From positions 2,501-66,500 of the forward strand of contig NZ_MASU01000009.1 in NCBI RefSeq assembly GCF_003202235.1: DNA of 64,000 bases. Reading direction: 5' to 3'. Made by a program: the position numbers and the translations under genes. This stretch comes from Prauserella flavalba. GTDB taxonomy: Bacteria > Actinomycetota > Actinomycetes > Mycobacteriales > Pseudonocardiaceae. The notes under the pieces were generated by a model. It worked only from the letters and a program-made list of their open reading frames with translations, made no database searches and was not told the DNA's origin. Of the stretch, positions 17,498 to 26,444 are shown piece after piece. How positions within the stretch are numbered: position 1 is the first letter of the stretch; each line of letters begins with the position of its first letter.

Positions 17498-17881
17498 CTA
17501 CCCGTCGAGGACGGCGAGCGCGTCGATCTCCACGAGCAGGCCCTCCGGAAGGCCCACGTACACGGTGGTGCGCGCGGGGTACGGCGCGGGGATCAGCGCG
17601 TTGTAGGTCTCGTTCAGCTCGGCGAAGTGCGCGGTGTCGGTGAGGTAGACGCGCATCATCACGACGTCGGTCATGCTCGCGCCCGCCTCGGCGAGCACGG
17701 CCTCGAGGTTGGCGAACACCTGCCGGGTCTGCTCGGCCACGCCGCCGGGCACGACCGTGCCGGTGGCGGGATCGATGCCCACCTGGCCCGCGAGCTGCAG
17801 GATGTCGCCCTTGCGCTTCGCCTGCGAGTACGCGGCGACGGGCTTGGGGGCGGCGTCCGTGCTGATCGCACCGTTCGTCAT
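17498..17881 (-). CDS. RidA-family enamine/imine deaminase
   Basis: RidA (YjgF/UK114) proteins hydrolyse reactive enamines and imines such as 2-aminoacrylate, released by PLP-dependent dehydratases. The 127-residue protein shows [24 protein letters not shown] and, near the end, [25 protein letters not shown], which includes the arginine that binds the substrate carboxylate and the conserved glutamate. Its ATG overlaps the IclR stop codon (ATGA). Placed in a D-amino-acid operon, it probably clears aminoacrylate from the PLP enzyme encoded divergently. Confidence 0.92.
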   Translation of the reverse strand: MTNGAISTDAAPKPVAAYSQAKRKGDILQLAGQVGIDPATGTVVPGGVAEQTRQVFANLEAVLAEAGASMTDVVMMRVYLTDTAHFAELNETYNALIPAPYPARTTVYVGLPEGLLVEIDALAVLDG

Positions 17882-18645
17882 CGGCTGGTTCCTCCCTGTT
17901 CGGTCCTCGTCCATCCACATCGGACGGACGCTTCCTCCGCGGCCGCCAGCAGGTCGGGGACCAGCGCCAGCAGGCCGTCGATGTCGAGCAGCACGGTGGG
18001 CACGGACAGCGACAGCGCGGCGAGCACCTCGCCGCGGGCTCCGCGCACCGGTGCCGCGATGCAGTGGATGAAGTCCTCGTGCTCTCTCGCGTCGAGGGCG
18101 TACCCGCGTTCGGCGACGCCCGCCAGCTCGGCGAGGTAGGCGTCGGCGTCGCGGATGGTGTTCGCCGTGAGGGCCGGGTAGTCGAGCGAACGGGCCAGCT
18201 CCTCGCGCCGGGCCGGGGGCAGCGCCGCGGCCAGCACCTTGCCGACCGCGGTGCAGTGCAGCGGCGCGCGCTTGCCGACGCGCGAGTACATCCGCACGGC
18301 GTGGTGCCCCTCGACCTTGTCGATGTAGACCACCTCGCCGTCCTCGAAGCTCGCGAGGTGCACGGTGTGGCCGGTGCGCTCGTTGAGCGCGGCGAGCGCC
18401 GGTTCGGCGCCGCGGCGCACGTCGCGCTGTTCGAGTGACCGGTTGGCGAGATCGAACAGCGCGCTGCCCAGCCGGTAGTGCCGGGCGCCCTCGCGGTGCA
18501 CGAAGTGGTGCGACTCCAGCGTGCGCAGCAGCCGCAGAACGGTGGACTTGTGCACGCCGATCTCCTCGGCGAGCTGGTCGAGCGTCTTCGGCTCGCCGGC
18601 CAGCGCGGCGACGAGCGTCAGCGCGCGGTCGAGGCTCTGGCTCAC
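17878..18645 (-). CDS. IclR-family transcriptional regulator
   Basis: DNA-binding regulator with an N-terminal winged helix (residues about 1-65, LDQLAEEIGVHKSTVLRLLRTLE) and a C-terminal effector domain (HLASFEDGEVVYIDKVEG, then APLHCTAVGKVLAAALP, and the final IAAPVRGARGEVLAALSLSVP). The GTG start overlaps the kinase stop in a GTGA arrangement. It probably controls the divergent promoters at 19,614-19,722, where two palindromes lie. The effector is likely a D-amino acid or a keto-sugar acid; that is inference. Confidence 0.92.
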   Translation of the reverse strand: MSQSLDRALTLVAALAGEPKTLDQLAEEIGVHKSTVLRLLRTLESHHFVHREGARHYRLGSALFDLANRSLEQRDVRRGAEPALAALNERTGHTVHLASFEDGEVVYIDKVEGHHAVRMYSRVGKRAPLHCTAVGKVLAAALPPARREELARSLDYPALTANTIRDADAYLAELAGVAERGYALDAREHEDFIHCIAAPVRGARGEVLAALSLSVPTVLLDIDGLLALVPDLLAAAEEASVRCGWTRTEQGGTSR

Positions 18646-19613
18646 TGGTGCACCAGCTCCCCGCCGCTCAGCCGCGCCGCCGCCCACTCCTGCTCGCCGG
18701 CACGCAGCAGCGTGGCCACGACGCCGCGGGGCAGCGGCGCGCTCACGTCGTCCCGGGTGAGCAGGGTCGCGGCGGCCTGCAGGTGTCCCGCGCGCAGGCG
18801 GGTGCGGGCGTCCTCGCCGCGCAGCGTGGCCGCGAGGAACCCGGCCGCGAACGCGTCACCGGCCCCGACGGGCTCCACCACGTCGACGGCGAGCGCGGGC
18901 TCGAACACCGGCGCCCGTCCGCACTCCAGCAGCGTGGCGCCGCGTTCGCCGTGCTTGACCACTACCGTGGCCGGTCCGGGCAGCAGCGCGCGCAGGCGCG
19001 CGGGCTCACCGGTCCCCCACACCTGCCCGGCCTCGTCCTCGCCGGTCAGCACGAGGTCGGCGCGAGCGGCGAGCGCGGCCACCTCGGCGGGGTCGCGGCC
19101 CGCCCACAGCGCGGGACGCCAGTTGACGTCGAACGACACCAGGCGGTTTTCCCGTGGCGCGTCGAGCAGCGCGCGGACGAGGTCGTGGCAGCCGGGCGAC
19201 AGCGCCGGGGTGATGCCGGAGAGGTGCACCAGGCGCACGCCATCGAGGTCCACTGTGGACAGCAGTTCGGGTCCCATCGCGGACGCGGCCGAGCCCGCGC
19301 GGTAGTAGCGCATGACGGTGCCCGACGCGCCGTTCTCCTTGACGTAGAGGCCGGTCGGGCGCGCGGGGTCGGCGCGGACGCCGCGGACGTCGACACCCTC
19401 GGCGGCGAGTTCGCCGACCAGTGCCCTGCCGAAGGCGTCGTCGCCGACCGCTCCGGCGAACGCGCTCGGCACACCCAGCGCGGCCAGCGCGCGGGCCACG
19501 TTGGACTCGGCGCCGCCGACGGTCCGGCGCCACGTGCGCACCTCGTCGGCGGGCCCCGGCTCGGCGGGCACGAACACCGCCAGCGCCTCGCCGACGCACA
19601 GCACCTCGACCAC
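18642..19613 (-). CDS. PfkB-family sugar kinase (2-keto-3-deoxygluconate kinase-like)
   Basis: Ribokinase-family enzyme. The C-terminal signature VEPVGAGDAFAAGFLAATL carries the catalytic aspartate, and the N-terminal GGAESNVARALAALG is the substrate lid region. The segments FDVNWRPALW and VVKHGERGATLL fit KDG kinases best, but the exact sugar acid cannot be proven. The GTG start (VVEVLCVGEALAVF) follows GGAGGGG. First gene of the kinase-iclR-ridA operon. KDG kinase next to a GntP carrier suggests some link to gluconate-type substrates. Confidence 0.85.
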   Translation of the reverse strand: MVEVLCVGEALAVFVPAEPGPADEVRTWRRTVGGAESNVARALAALGVPSAFAGAVGDDAFGRALVGELAAEGVDVRGVRADPARPTGLYVKENGASGTVMRYYRAGSAASAMGPELLSTVDLDGVRLVHLSGITPALSPGCHDLVRALLDAPRENRLVSFDVNWRPALWAGRDPAEVAALAARADLVLTGEDEAGQVWGTGEPARLRALLPGPATVVVKHGERGATLLECGRAPVFEPALAVDVVEPVGAGDAFAAGFLAATLRGEDARTRLRAGHLQAAATLLTRDDVSAPLPRGVVATLLRAGEQEWAAARLSGGELVHQ

Positions 19614-19672
19614 GTATCCCCTCCGCATCCGGCCGTTGACCCCGCTGTGAGCGCGATGCTACACCTTTCGAA

Positions 19673-19709
19673 TGCGTTCTACGCAATCAGCGTTGCACAT
19701 AGCGCAACG
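19673..19709. promoter_or_regulatory. Two palindromic operators in the divergent IclR control region
   Basis: Between the kinase (start 19613) and the PLP enzyme (start 19723) lie TGCGTTCTACGCA (19673-19685, perfect arms TGCGT/ACGCA) and, five bases on, GTTGC(N7)GCAAC (19692-19708, extended by one more base pair at each end). The second fits the GTT-x-C...G-x-AAC form seen for many IclR-family operators. The local AT content is higher than in the flanking genes. Binding by the IclR protein encoded here is inferred. Confidence 0.6.
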
Positions 19710-19722
19710 TAGGCCCGCGACG

Positions 19723-21009
19723 ATGGACACCGCCGCCCTGCGCGCCCTCGGCGAGGAGCGGCTCGACTGGCGGTTCAAGGCGCTGCCCTCGGACTGGGAG
19801 GGCCGCCCGCTCGCCGAGGCCGCCGCGAGCGGGGCGAGGCTGTTCGACGACGGGTTCGTCGGGCCGGTCGTGGTGCTCGGCGCGGCCGCGCTGGACCACA
19901 ACCTGCGCGCGATGGCGGACTGGTGCGCCGCGCACGGCGTCGCGCTCGCCCCGCACGGCAAGACCACGATGGCGCCGCAGCTGTTCGCGCGGCAGCTCGA
20001 GCACGGCGCGTGGGGCATCACCGCCGCCAACGCGAGCCAGCTGCGCGTGTACCGCGCGTTCGGCGTCTCGCGGGTGCTGCTGGCCAACCAGCTCGTGGAC
20101 CCCGCGGCGCTGCACTGGCTCGCTGCGGAGCTGGGCCGTGACCCGGCGTTCGAGTTCTGCTGCTGGGCCGACTCCGTGCGCGGCGTCGAGCTGATGACCG
20201 AGGCGCTGGCCGGCGCCCCGCGACCCGTCGACGTGCTCGTGGAGCTGGGCGCGGGCGGCGGGCGCACCGGCGTGCGCGACCGGGAGACCGCGCTCGCCGT
20301 CGCCGCCGCGGTGCGCGACAGCCCCGTGCTGCGGCTGCGCGGCGCGGGCGGTTACGAGGGCGCGCTCGCCCACGACACCGGCGCGGAGGCACTGGCCCGC
20401 ATCACGTCCTATGTGGACGACCTGCGCGCGCTGACGATCGCGCTCGCCGAGGGCGGCTACGCCGCCGGGGACGCACCGCTGCTCGTCACCGCGGGCGGCA
20501 GCGCCTACTTCGACCTCGTGGCCGAGGGGCTCAGCAGCGGCTGGCCCGGGGACCTCGCCGTACTGCCGATCCTGCGCAGCGGCGCCTACCTCACCCACGA
20601 CGACGGCTTCTACCGCGCGATGTCGCCGCTCGGCGCCGCCCCACGGGTCGAGGGCACCCCCTTCGAACCCGCGCTGCGCGCGTGGGCTCAGGTGACGTCG
20701 CGGCCCGAACCGGACCTGGCCCTGCTGACCCTCGGCAAGCGCGACGCGTCGTTCGACGAGGGGCTGCCCGAGCCGCAGCTGCACCGCCCACGCGGCGGCG
20801 GCGTGCGGGAGCTGGCCGGCCACACGGTGACCAAGCTCAACGACCAGCACGCGTTCGTGGCGCTGCCGCCGGGCTCGCCGCTGGAGGTCGGCGACTGGGT
20901 GGGGCTCGGGCTCTCCCACCCGTGCACGGTGTTCGACAAGTGGCCGGTCGTCCCCGTGGTCGGCGAGGACGGCGAGACCGTCATCGACCTGGTCCGCACC
21001 TACTTCTAG
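19723..21009 (+). CDS. PLP-dependent D-threonine aldolase / D-serine dehydratase-like enzyme
   Basis: Fold-type III (alanine-racemase-like barrel) enzyme of 428 residues. The PLP lysine lies in ALAPHGKTTMAPQLF, and the C-terminal metal-binding H...C pair of DSD1/DTA proteins is visible as DQHAFVAL and LGLSHPCTVFDKW. DVLVELGAGGGRTGVRD is typical of the D-amino-acid deaminase group. It should act on D-threonine or D-serine, in the cytoplasm. First gene of the divergent operon with the D-aminoacylase and permease. Whether it is an aldolase or a dehydratase is not settled by sequence; the neighbouring RidA favours dehydratase. Confidence 0.85.
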   Translation: MDTAALRALGEERLDWRFKALPSDWEGRPLAEAAASGARLFDDGFVGPVVVLGAAALDHNLRAMADWCAAHGVALAPHGKTTMAPQLFARQLEHGAWGITAANASQLRVYRAFGVSRVLLANQLVDPAALHWLAAELGRDPAFEFCCWADSVRGVELMTEALAGAPRPVDVLVELGAGGGRTGVRDRETALAVAAAVRDSPVLRLRGAGGYEGALAHDTGAEALARITSYVDDLRALTIALAEGGYAAGDAPLLVTAGGSAYFDLVAEGLSSGWPGDLAVLPILRSGAYLTHDDGFYRAMSPLGAAPRVEGTPFEPALRAWAQVTSRPEPDLALLTLGKRDASFDEGLPEPQLHRPRGGGVRELAGHTVTKLNDQHAFVALPPGSPLEVGDWVGLGLSHPCTVFDKWPVVPVVGEDGETVIDLVRTYF

Positions 21010-21018
21010 GAGACCGAG

Positions 21019-22614
21019 ATGGACACCGTCCTGCGCGGCGCGCGCATCGCCGACGGCACCGGGAGCGAGCCGTACGAGGGCGACGTCGGCATCGGCGAGG
21101 GCCGCATCACCGCGATCGGCGGGCCGGGCTCGCTCACCGGTTCGCGTGTCGTCGACAGCACCGGGCTCGTGCTCGCGCCCGGTTTCATCGACATGCACGC
21201 GCATTCCGACCTCCAGGTGCTCGCCGAACCGGACCACCTCGCCAAGGTCTCGCAGGGCGTCACCACCGAAGTGCTCGGCCAGGACGGGCTCTCCTACGCC
21301 CCCGCCGACGACGCGACGCTGGCCGCGCTGCGCGCGCAGCTGGCAGGCTGGAACGACGACCCGCCGGGCTTCGACTGGAACTGGCGCTCCGTCGGCGAGT
21401 ACCTCGACCGGCTCGACGAGGGCATCGCGGTGAACGCCGCCTACCTCGTGCCGCAGGGCTCGGTGCGGATGCTCGCCGTCGGCTTCGAGAACCGGCCCGC
21501 CACCGAGTCCGAACTGGACACCATGCGGCGGCTCGTCGTCGAGGGCATGAGGCAGGGCGCGTTCGGTCTGTCGTCGGGACTCACCTACACCCCCGGCATG
21601 TACGCGGACACCGGCGAGCTCGTGGCGCTGTGCGAGGTCACCGCCCAGCACGGCGGGTACTACAGCCCGCACCACCGCAGCTACGGCGCGGGCGCGCTGG
21701 AGGCGTTCGCCGAGATGGTGGAGGTGTCGCGGCGTTCGGGCTGCCCGCTGCACCTCGCGCACGCGACGATGAACTTCTCCGTCAACAAGGGCAGGGCGCC
21801 GGAACTGCTCGCGTTGCTGGACGACGCGCTCGCGGACGGGTGCGACATCACGCTCGACACCTACCCGTACCTTCCGGGCGCCACGTACCTGTCCGCGCTG
21901 CTGCCCAGCTGGGCCGCGGAGGGCGGTCTCCACGCCACGCTCGCGCGACTGTCCGATCCGGACACCCGCGAGCGGATCCGCGCCGAGCTCGAGGAGACCG
22001 GCTCCGACGGCGCACACGGGGTGCCGATCGACTGGGCCGCCATCGAGATCAACGGCGTCCGCGACCCGGCCAACGCGCACCTGGTGGGCCACAGCGTCGC
22101 CGCCTCGGCCGCGGCGCAGGGACGCGCGCCCAGCGACCTGTACTTCGACGTGCTGCTCTCCGAGCGGCTCGGCACGTCGTGCCTCATGCACGTGGGGCAC
22201 GAGGAGAACGTCCGCGCGATCATGCGGCACCGCACGCACACCGGCGGCAGCGACGGCCTGCTCGTCGGCGACCGCCCGCATCCGAGGGCGTGGGGCACGT
22301 TCCCGCGCTACCTCGGCCGGTACGTGCGCGAGCTCGGCGTGCTCTCGCTCGCGGAGTGCGTCGCCCACCTGACCGGCAGGGCCGCGAGGAGGCTGCGGCT
22401 GCCCGACCGCGGGCTGGTGCGCGAGGGCTACGCCGCGGACCTGGTGCTGTTCGACCCGGAGACCGTCATCGACACGGCCACGTTCGACGCGCCGAGACAG
22501 CAGGCCGAGGGCATTCCGTACGTGTTCGTCAACGGCGTCGCCGCGATCGACGACGGCCGGTCCACCGGAGCCCTCGCGGGCGGCTCCCTGCGCTCCCCCG
22601 GGAGGACGGCGTGA
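21019..22614 (+). CDS. N-acyl-D-amino-acid deacylase (amidohydrolase)
   Basis: Zinc enzyme that releases free D-amino acids from N-acyl forms. The protein has 531 residues. The N-terminal beta sandwich is followed by the metal site APGFIDMHAHSDLQVL, then QGVTTEVLGQDGLSYAP. Further metal ligands lie in HLAHATMNF and MHVGHEENVRAIMRH, and DGLLVGDRPHPRAWGTFPRYLGRYVREL is a clear D-aminoacylase signature. The ATG comes nine bases after the upstream stop with an AGGAGA site. Supplies D-amino acids to the PLP enzyme. Confidence 0.93.
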   Translation: MDTVLRGARIADGTGSEPYEGDVGIGEGRITAIGGPGSLTGSRVVDSTGLVLAPGFIDMHAHSDLQVLAEPDHLAKVSQGVTTEVLGQDGLSYAPADDATLAALRAQLAGWNDDPPGFDWNWRSVGEYLDRLDEGIAVNAAYLVPQGSVRMLAVGFENRPATESELDTMRRLVVEGMRQGAFGLSSGLTYTPGMYADTGELVALCEVTAQHGGYYSPHHRSYGAGALEAFAEMVEVSRRSGCPLHLAHATMNFSVNKGRAPELLALLDDALADGCDITLDTYPYLPGATYLSALLPSWAAEGGLHATLARLSDPDTRERIRAELEETGSDGAHGVPIDWAAIEINGVRDPANAHLVGHSVAASAAAQGRAPSDLYFDVLLSERLGTSCLMHVGHEENVRAIMRHRTHTGGSDGLLVGDRPHPRAWGTFPRYLGRYVRELGVLSLAECVAHLTGRAARRLRLPDRGLVREGYAADLVLFDPETVIDTATFDAPRQQAEGIPYVFVNGVAAIDDGRSTGALAGGSLRSPGRTA

Positions 22615-24017
22615 CCGGATTCGTCGACTGGCTGCAGGAGTCCACGGCGGGGCTGCTGACGCTGGCCGCGGTGTCGATCGCCGTGCTCCTGGTGCTGATC
22701 ATCCGCGTGAAGCTGGAGCCGTTCATCGCGCTCATCGTGGTGGGCCTGCTGACGGCGCTCGCCGCGGGTGTGCCGGTGGGCACGCTGGTCGGCTCGGCAC
22801 AGGGTGCGTCGGACTCGTTGCTGGAGTCCGGTTTCGGGGGCGTGCTCGGGCACATCGCGGCGATAATCGGGCTCGGTACGCTGCTCGGCGCCGTGCTGGA
22901 GAAGTCGGGCGGCGCGCAGGTGCTCACCTCGGCGCTGCTGCGGGCGTTCGGCGAGCAGCGGGCTCCCCTCGCGATGGGCATCTCCGGGCTGATCTTCGGT
23001 GTGCCCGTGTTCTTCGACATCGGCATCTTCGTGCTGGCACCGCTGGTCTACGTCGCGGCGAAGCAGGGCGGGCGCTCGATCCTGCTGTACTGCCTGCCGC
23101 TGCTGGCGGGGCTGTCGGTGACGCACGCGTTCCTGCCGCCGCACCCCGGTCCCGTCGCCGCGGCGGGACTGCTGGGCGTGGACCTCGGCTGGGTCATCCT
23201 GATGGGCGCGGTCGCGTGCCTGCCCGCGTGGTTCCTCGGCGGGGTGCTGTTCTCGTCGTGGATCGGCAAGCGCATCGACGTCCCCGTACCGGAGGAGATG
23301 CTGGCCGCGTCACGGCAGGACGGGCCGGGCGCCGCGAAGGACGCGCCGTCGCTGCGGCTGGTCTCGGTGATCATCGCGGTGCCGCTCGTGCTGATCCTGC
23401 TCGGCACGTTCGGCAGCATCCTGCTCACCGAAGGCTCGTGGCTCTCCGGTGCCGCCACGTTCGCCGGCACGCCCGCGGTGGCGCTGACGATCACGGTGCT
23501 GCTGGCGTTCTGGCTGCTCGGCACGCGGCGCGGGATGACGGCGAAGGACCTCGCCGAGCTCTCCAGCGTCGCGCTGCGGCCGGTGGCGATGATCCTGCTC
23601 GTGGTGGGCGCGGGCGCGTTCTTCGGCACGGTGCTCGCCGAGACCGGCATCGGCGACGCGGTGGCGAGCTCGCTCGACTCGGCGGGGCTGCCGGTGATCC
23701 TCGCCGCGTACGTGATCAGCTGCGGCATGCGCATCGCGCAGGGCTCGGCGACCGTCGCGATCGTGACCACCACCGGCATCATCGCGCCGACCGTGGCCCA
23801 GCTCGGCTACTCCCAGCCCCAGCTGGCGCTGCTCGTGGTGGCCATCGCGGCCGGGTCGATCATCGCCTCGCACGTCAACGACGGCGGGTTCTGGATCGTC
23901 TCGCGCTACTTCGGGATCTCGGTGCAGGACACGTTCAAGACGTGGACGGTGCTGGAGACGATCCTGTCGGTGGTGGGCTTCGCCGTGGCCGCGCTGCTGA
24001 TGGTGTTCGTGTCGTGA
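22611..24017 (+). CDS. GntP-family permease (gluconate / D-serine type)
   Basis: Integral membrane carrier of 468 residues with about 12 hydrophobic segments. Family signatures include GLGTLLGAVLEKSGGAQVL, FGVPVFFDIGIFVLAPLVY, THAFLPPHPGPVAAAGLLG and IAAGSIIASHVNDGGFWIV. The group includes GntP/GntT gluconate and DsdX D-serine transporters. The neighbours point to D-amino-acid uptake, while the KDG kinase would fit gluconate. The GTG start overlaps the deacylase stop (GTGA). Confidence 0.92.
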   Translation: MTGFVDWLQESTAGLLTLAAVSIAVLLVLIIRVKLEPFIALIVVGLLTALAAGVPVGTLVGSAQGASDSLLESGFGGVLGHIAAIIGLGTLLGAVLEKSGGAQVLTSALLRAFGEQRAPLAMGISGLIFGVPVFFDIGIFVLAPLVYVAAKQGGRSILLYCLPLLAGLSVTHAFLPPHPGPVAAAGLLGVDLGWVILMGAVACLPAWFLGGVLFSSWIGKRIDVPVPEEMLAASRQDGPGAAKDAPSLRLVSVIIAVPLVLILLGTFGSILLTEGSWLSGAATFAGTPAVALTITVLLAFWLLGTRRGMTAKDLAELSSVALRPVAMILLVVGAGAFFGTVLAETGIGDAVASSLDSAGLPVILAAYVISCGMRIAQGSATVAIVTTTGIIAPTVAQLGYSQPQLALLVVAIAAGSIIASHVNDGGFWIVSRYFGISVQDTFKTWTVLETILSVVGFAVAALLMVFVS

Positions 24018-24021
24018 CGCC

Positions 24022-24696
24022 TCACGACACGGGCGAGTACCTGACCTCGGGGCGGCCCACGCTGCCGTAGTGCGGTTTGCGCTCGGCGAGGCCGTTGTCG
24101 GCGAGGTACTCCAGGTACCGCCGCGCCGTCACCCGGGAGACCCCGGTCGCCGTGGCGACCGCGGCCGCCGACAGCCCGTCGCCCGTCTCGGCGAGCACCG
24201 CGCTGATCGCGTCGAGGGTCGCCCCGCTCATCCCCTTCGGCAGCGAACCGTGGTCGGGGGTGCGCAGGGTCGCGAGCATCCGGTCGACGTCGGCCTGCCC
24301 GCTGACCTCGCCCGGTTTGGCGATGTGCTCCCGGAACTGGGCGTAGCGCTCCAGCTTGTCGCGCAGCGACGCGAAAGTGAACGGTTTGAGCAGGTACTGC
24401 ACCACGCCCGCCGACACCGCCGCGCGGACCACGGCGAGGTCGCGCGCCGACGTGACGGCGATGACGTCCACTTGCGCGCCCGCGGCCCGCAGCGCCTGGC
24501 ACACGGCGAGGCCGTGGGTGTCGGGCAGGTAGAAGTCCAAGAGCACGAGATCGACGGGGTGCCGCCCGCAGAAGCGCACCGCCTCGCTGCCGGAGTGCAC
24601 CACGCCGGCGACCGTGAAGCCGGCCACGCGCTCGACGTACTGCCGGTGTGCGTCGGCGGCGACCGGGTCGTCCTCCACCACGAGCACGTTGATCAT
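24022..24696 (-). CDS. CitB/DcuR-type response regulator
   Basis: Response regulator of 224 residues. The receiver domain has acidic residues EDD at 8-10, phospho-acceptor D54 (LVLLDFYLPDTHG) and conserved K104 (YLLKPF). The C-terminal half (residues about 160-222) carries a winged HTH, DGLSAAAVATATGVSRVTARRYLEYLADNG. That layout is typical of CitB/DcuR/MalR regulators of organic-acid uptake. It lies 37 bases after the sensor-kinase gene and should be phosphorylated by it. Confidence 0.93.
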   Translation of the reverse strand: MINVLVVEDDPVAADAHRQYVERVAGFTVAGVVHSGSEAVRFCGRHPVDLVLLDFYLPDTHGLAVCQALRAAGAQVDVIAVTSARDLAVVRAAVSAGVVQYLLKPFTFASLRDKLERYAQFREHIAKPGEVSGQADVDRMLATLRTPDHGSLPKGMSGATLDAISAVLAETGDGLSAAAVATATGVSRVTARRYLEYLADNGLAERKPHYGSVGRPEVRYSPVS

Positions 24697-24733
24697 CCGG
24701 TGACGTTCCCTCCCGCCGAACCGTAACAGTCCC

Positions 24734-26344
24734 TCACCGCAGCGGGATCCGCACCGTGAACACGGCACCGGGAGCGTTGGCGACCTCCACCGTGCCGCCG
24801 TGCCTGCGCACCGCCTGCCCGACGAGCGCCAGCCCGAGGCCCCGGCCCGCCTCACCCCCGCCCGGCTTGGTGGACCAGCCCCTGCGGAAGATGTCCGACG
24901 CCGCGTCGTCCGCGATGCCCGGACCGGTGTCGGCGACGCGCAGCAGCAGCTCCCGCTCGTCGGCGCGCACGGTCACCGTCACCCTGGGCGCGCGCTCGGC
25001 GGCCGTCTCGATCGCCGCGTCCACCGCGTTGTCGACGAGGTTGCCGACGATCGTCACCAGGTCGCGGGGGCCGATGTGCGGCGCGGGGTCCTGCATCGCG
25101 GTGTCCTCGGTGAGCACCAGCTCCACGCCACGCTCGCTGGCCTCGCTCGACTTTCCCAGCAGCAGCGCGGCGAGCACCGGTTCGGCGACCGCGCCGACGA
25201 CCCGGTCGGTGAGCTGCTGCGCGGTCTCCAGCTCGGCCGTGGCGAACTCGACCGCCTGCTCGACCTTGCCGAGTTCCACCAGCGACACCACCGCGTGCAG
25301 GCGGTTGGCCGACTCGTGCGCCTGGGAGCGCAGCGACTCGGCGAAGCCGCGCACGGTGTCCAGCTCGCCGGTGAGGCTCTGCAGCTCGGTGTGGTCCCGC
25401 AGCGTCACGACGTTGCCCATCCGGTCGCGCGAGCGCACCGGCATCGTGTTGACGAGCAGCACCCGCGTGTCGGTGACGTGTAGCTCGTCGCTGGCCGGCT
25501 CGCTCGACACGAATGTGGAGACCAGCCCGGGCACGAGCCCCAGCTGCCCCACGGGACGGCCGCGGACGTCGGCGGGCAGGCCCAGCAGCTCGCGCGCCGC
25601 GTCGTTGCACAGCACCACGCGCCCGTCGCGGCCGACGAGGACGAGCCCCTCGCGCACCGAGTGCAGGATGGCCTCGTAGTACTCGAACATCCGGCTCAGC
25701 TCGGCCGGGCCCACGCCCCTGGTCTGCCTGCGCAGCCGCGCGCTGACGAGGTAGCTGCCCGCGACGCCGGCGACGAGCACGCCGCCCGCGACCGCGAGCA
25801 CCGGTGGCAGGCGCTCACTCAGCTCCTTCGAGATCGACTCCACCGTGATGCCGACCGCGACCAGCCCGGCCACGCCGCGGTCGTCGTCGAACACCGGCGC
25901 GACGGCACGCACGGACGGGCCGAGCGTGCCCGTGTAGGTCTCGGTGAACAGCGTGCCGCGCAGCGCGGGCCCGGTGTTGCCGATGAACCGCTTGCCGATG
26001 AGTGACGGGTTCGGGTGCGTGTAGCGGATGCCGTCCCGGTTCATGATCGTGATGAAGTCGACGCCCGTGTCGGCCCTGACCCGCTCGGCGAAGGGCTGCA
26101 GCTCGGCGCTGGGGTCGGCCGCGGCGAGCGCGTCCCGCACGCCGGGCGAGTCGGCCAGCGTCGCCGCCACCGACACGACCTCCTCCGCGGCCTTGTCGTC
26201 GGTCGCCTGCGCGGCGTCCAGGTAGGCGAGCACGGTGCCGCCGCCGACGAGCAGGCCCACCAGCACGAGCTGCAACACGAGCAGCTGACGGGCGAGGCTC
26301 CAGCGCCGGGCGGAGGACAGGGACGACGGCACGCGCACCGCCAC
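24734..26344 (-). CDS. CitA/DcuS-type sensor histidine kinase
   Basis: Membrane sensor of 536 residues. The first membrane helix is near residues 20-42, the extracytoplasmic PDC sensor domain at 43-178 (MNRDGIRYTHPNPSLIGKRF, the usual ligand loop of citrate/dicarboxylate sensors), and the second helix at 180-200. A PAS domain follows at about 225-290. The phospho-histidine is H343 in SQAHESANRLHAVVSL and the ATPase N-box is NLVDNAVDAA. The listed start is GTG; no clear ribosome site is visible, so the exact start is uncertain. It probably senses C4-dicarboxylates and controls the divergent dctA. Confidence 0.93.
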   Translation of the reverse strand: MAVRVPSSLSSARRWSLARQLLVLQLVLVGLLVGGGTVLAYLDAAQATDDKAAEEVVSVAATLADSPGVRDALAAADPSAELQPFAERVRADTGVDFITIMNRDGIRYTHPNPSLIGKRFIGNTGPALRGTLFTETYTGTLGPSVRAVAPVFDDDRGVAGLVAVGITVESISKELSERLPPVLAVAGGVLVAGVAGSYLVSARLRRQTRGVGPAELSRMFEYYEAILHSVREGLVLVGRDGRVVLCNDAARELLGLPADVRGRPVGQLGLVPGLVSTFVSSEPASDELHVTDTRVLLVNTMPVRSRDRMGNVVTLRDHTELQSLTGELDTVRGFAESLRSQAHESANRLHAVVSLVELGKVEQAVEFATAELETAQQLTDRVVGAVAEPVLAALLLGKSSEASERGVELVLTEDTAMQDPAPHIGPRDLVTIVGNLVDNAVDAAIETAAERAPRVTVTVRADERELLLRVADTGPGIADDAASDIFRRGWSTKPGGGEAGRGLGLALVGQAVRRHGGTVEVANAPGAVFTVRIPLR

Positions 26345-26382
26345 ATGACATCACAGTCGCGGCGAACGAAATGAACACAACC

Positions 26383-26411
26383 GTGACCCCCACGCGGACG
26401 GTGCCGATAGT
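26383..26411 (+). promoter_or_regulatory. Candidate dctA promoter
   Basis: GTGACC (26383-26388) and GATAGT (26406-26411) are spaced by 17 bases, about 34 bases before the dctA ATG, which has its own GAGGAGG site. The spacing is right but both hexamers are weak matches. Response-regulator sites may lie between this and the kinase start, in the short AT-rich stretch around 26365-26382. Confidence 0.35.
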
Positions 26412-26444
26412 CGTCCTGACGCAAACCGACCCGAGGAGGCAACG

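Noticed and set aside
19687-22368. 893-residue minus-strand frame opposite the PLP enzyme and deacylase
   Set aside because: Composition is typical of antisense shadow frames, and both strands cannot be coding with the strong motifs seen on the plus strand.
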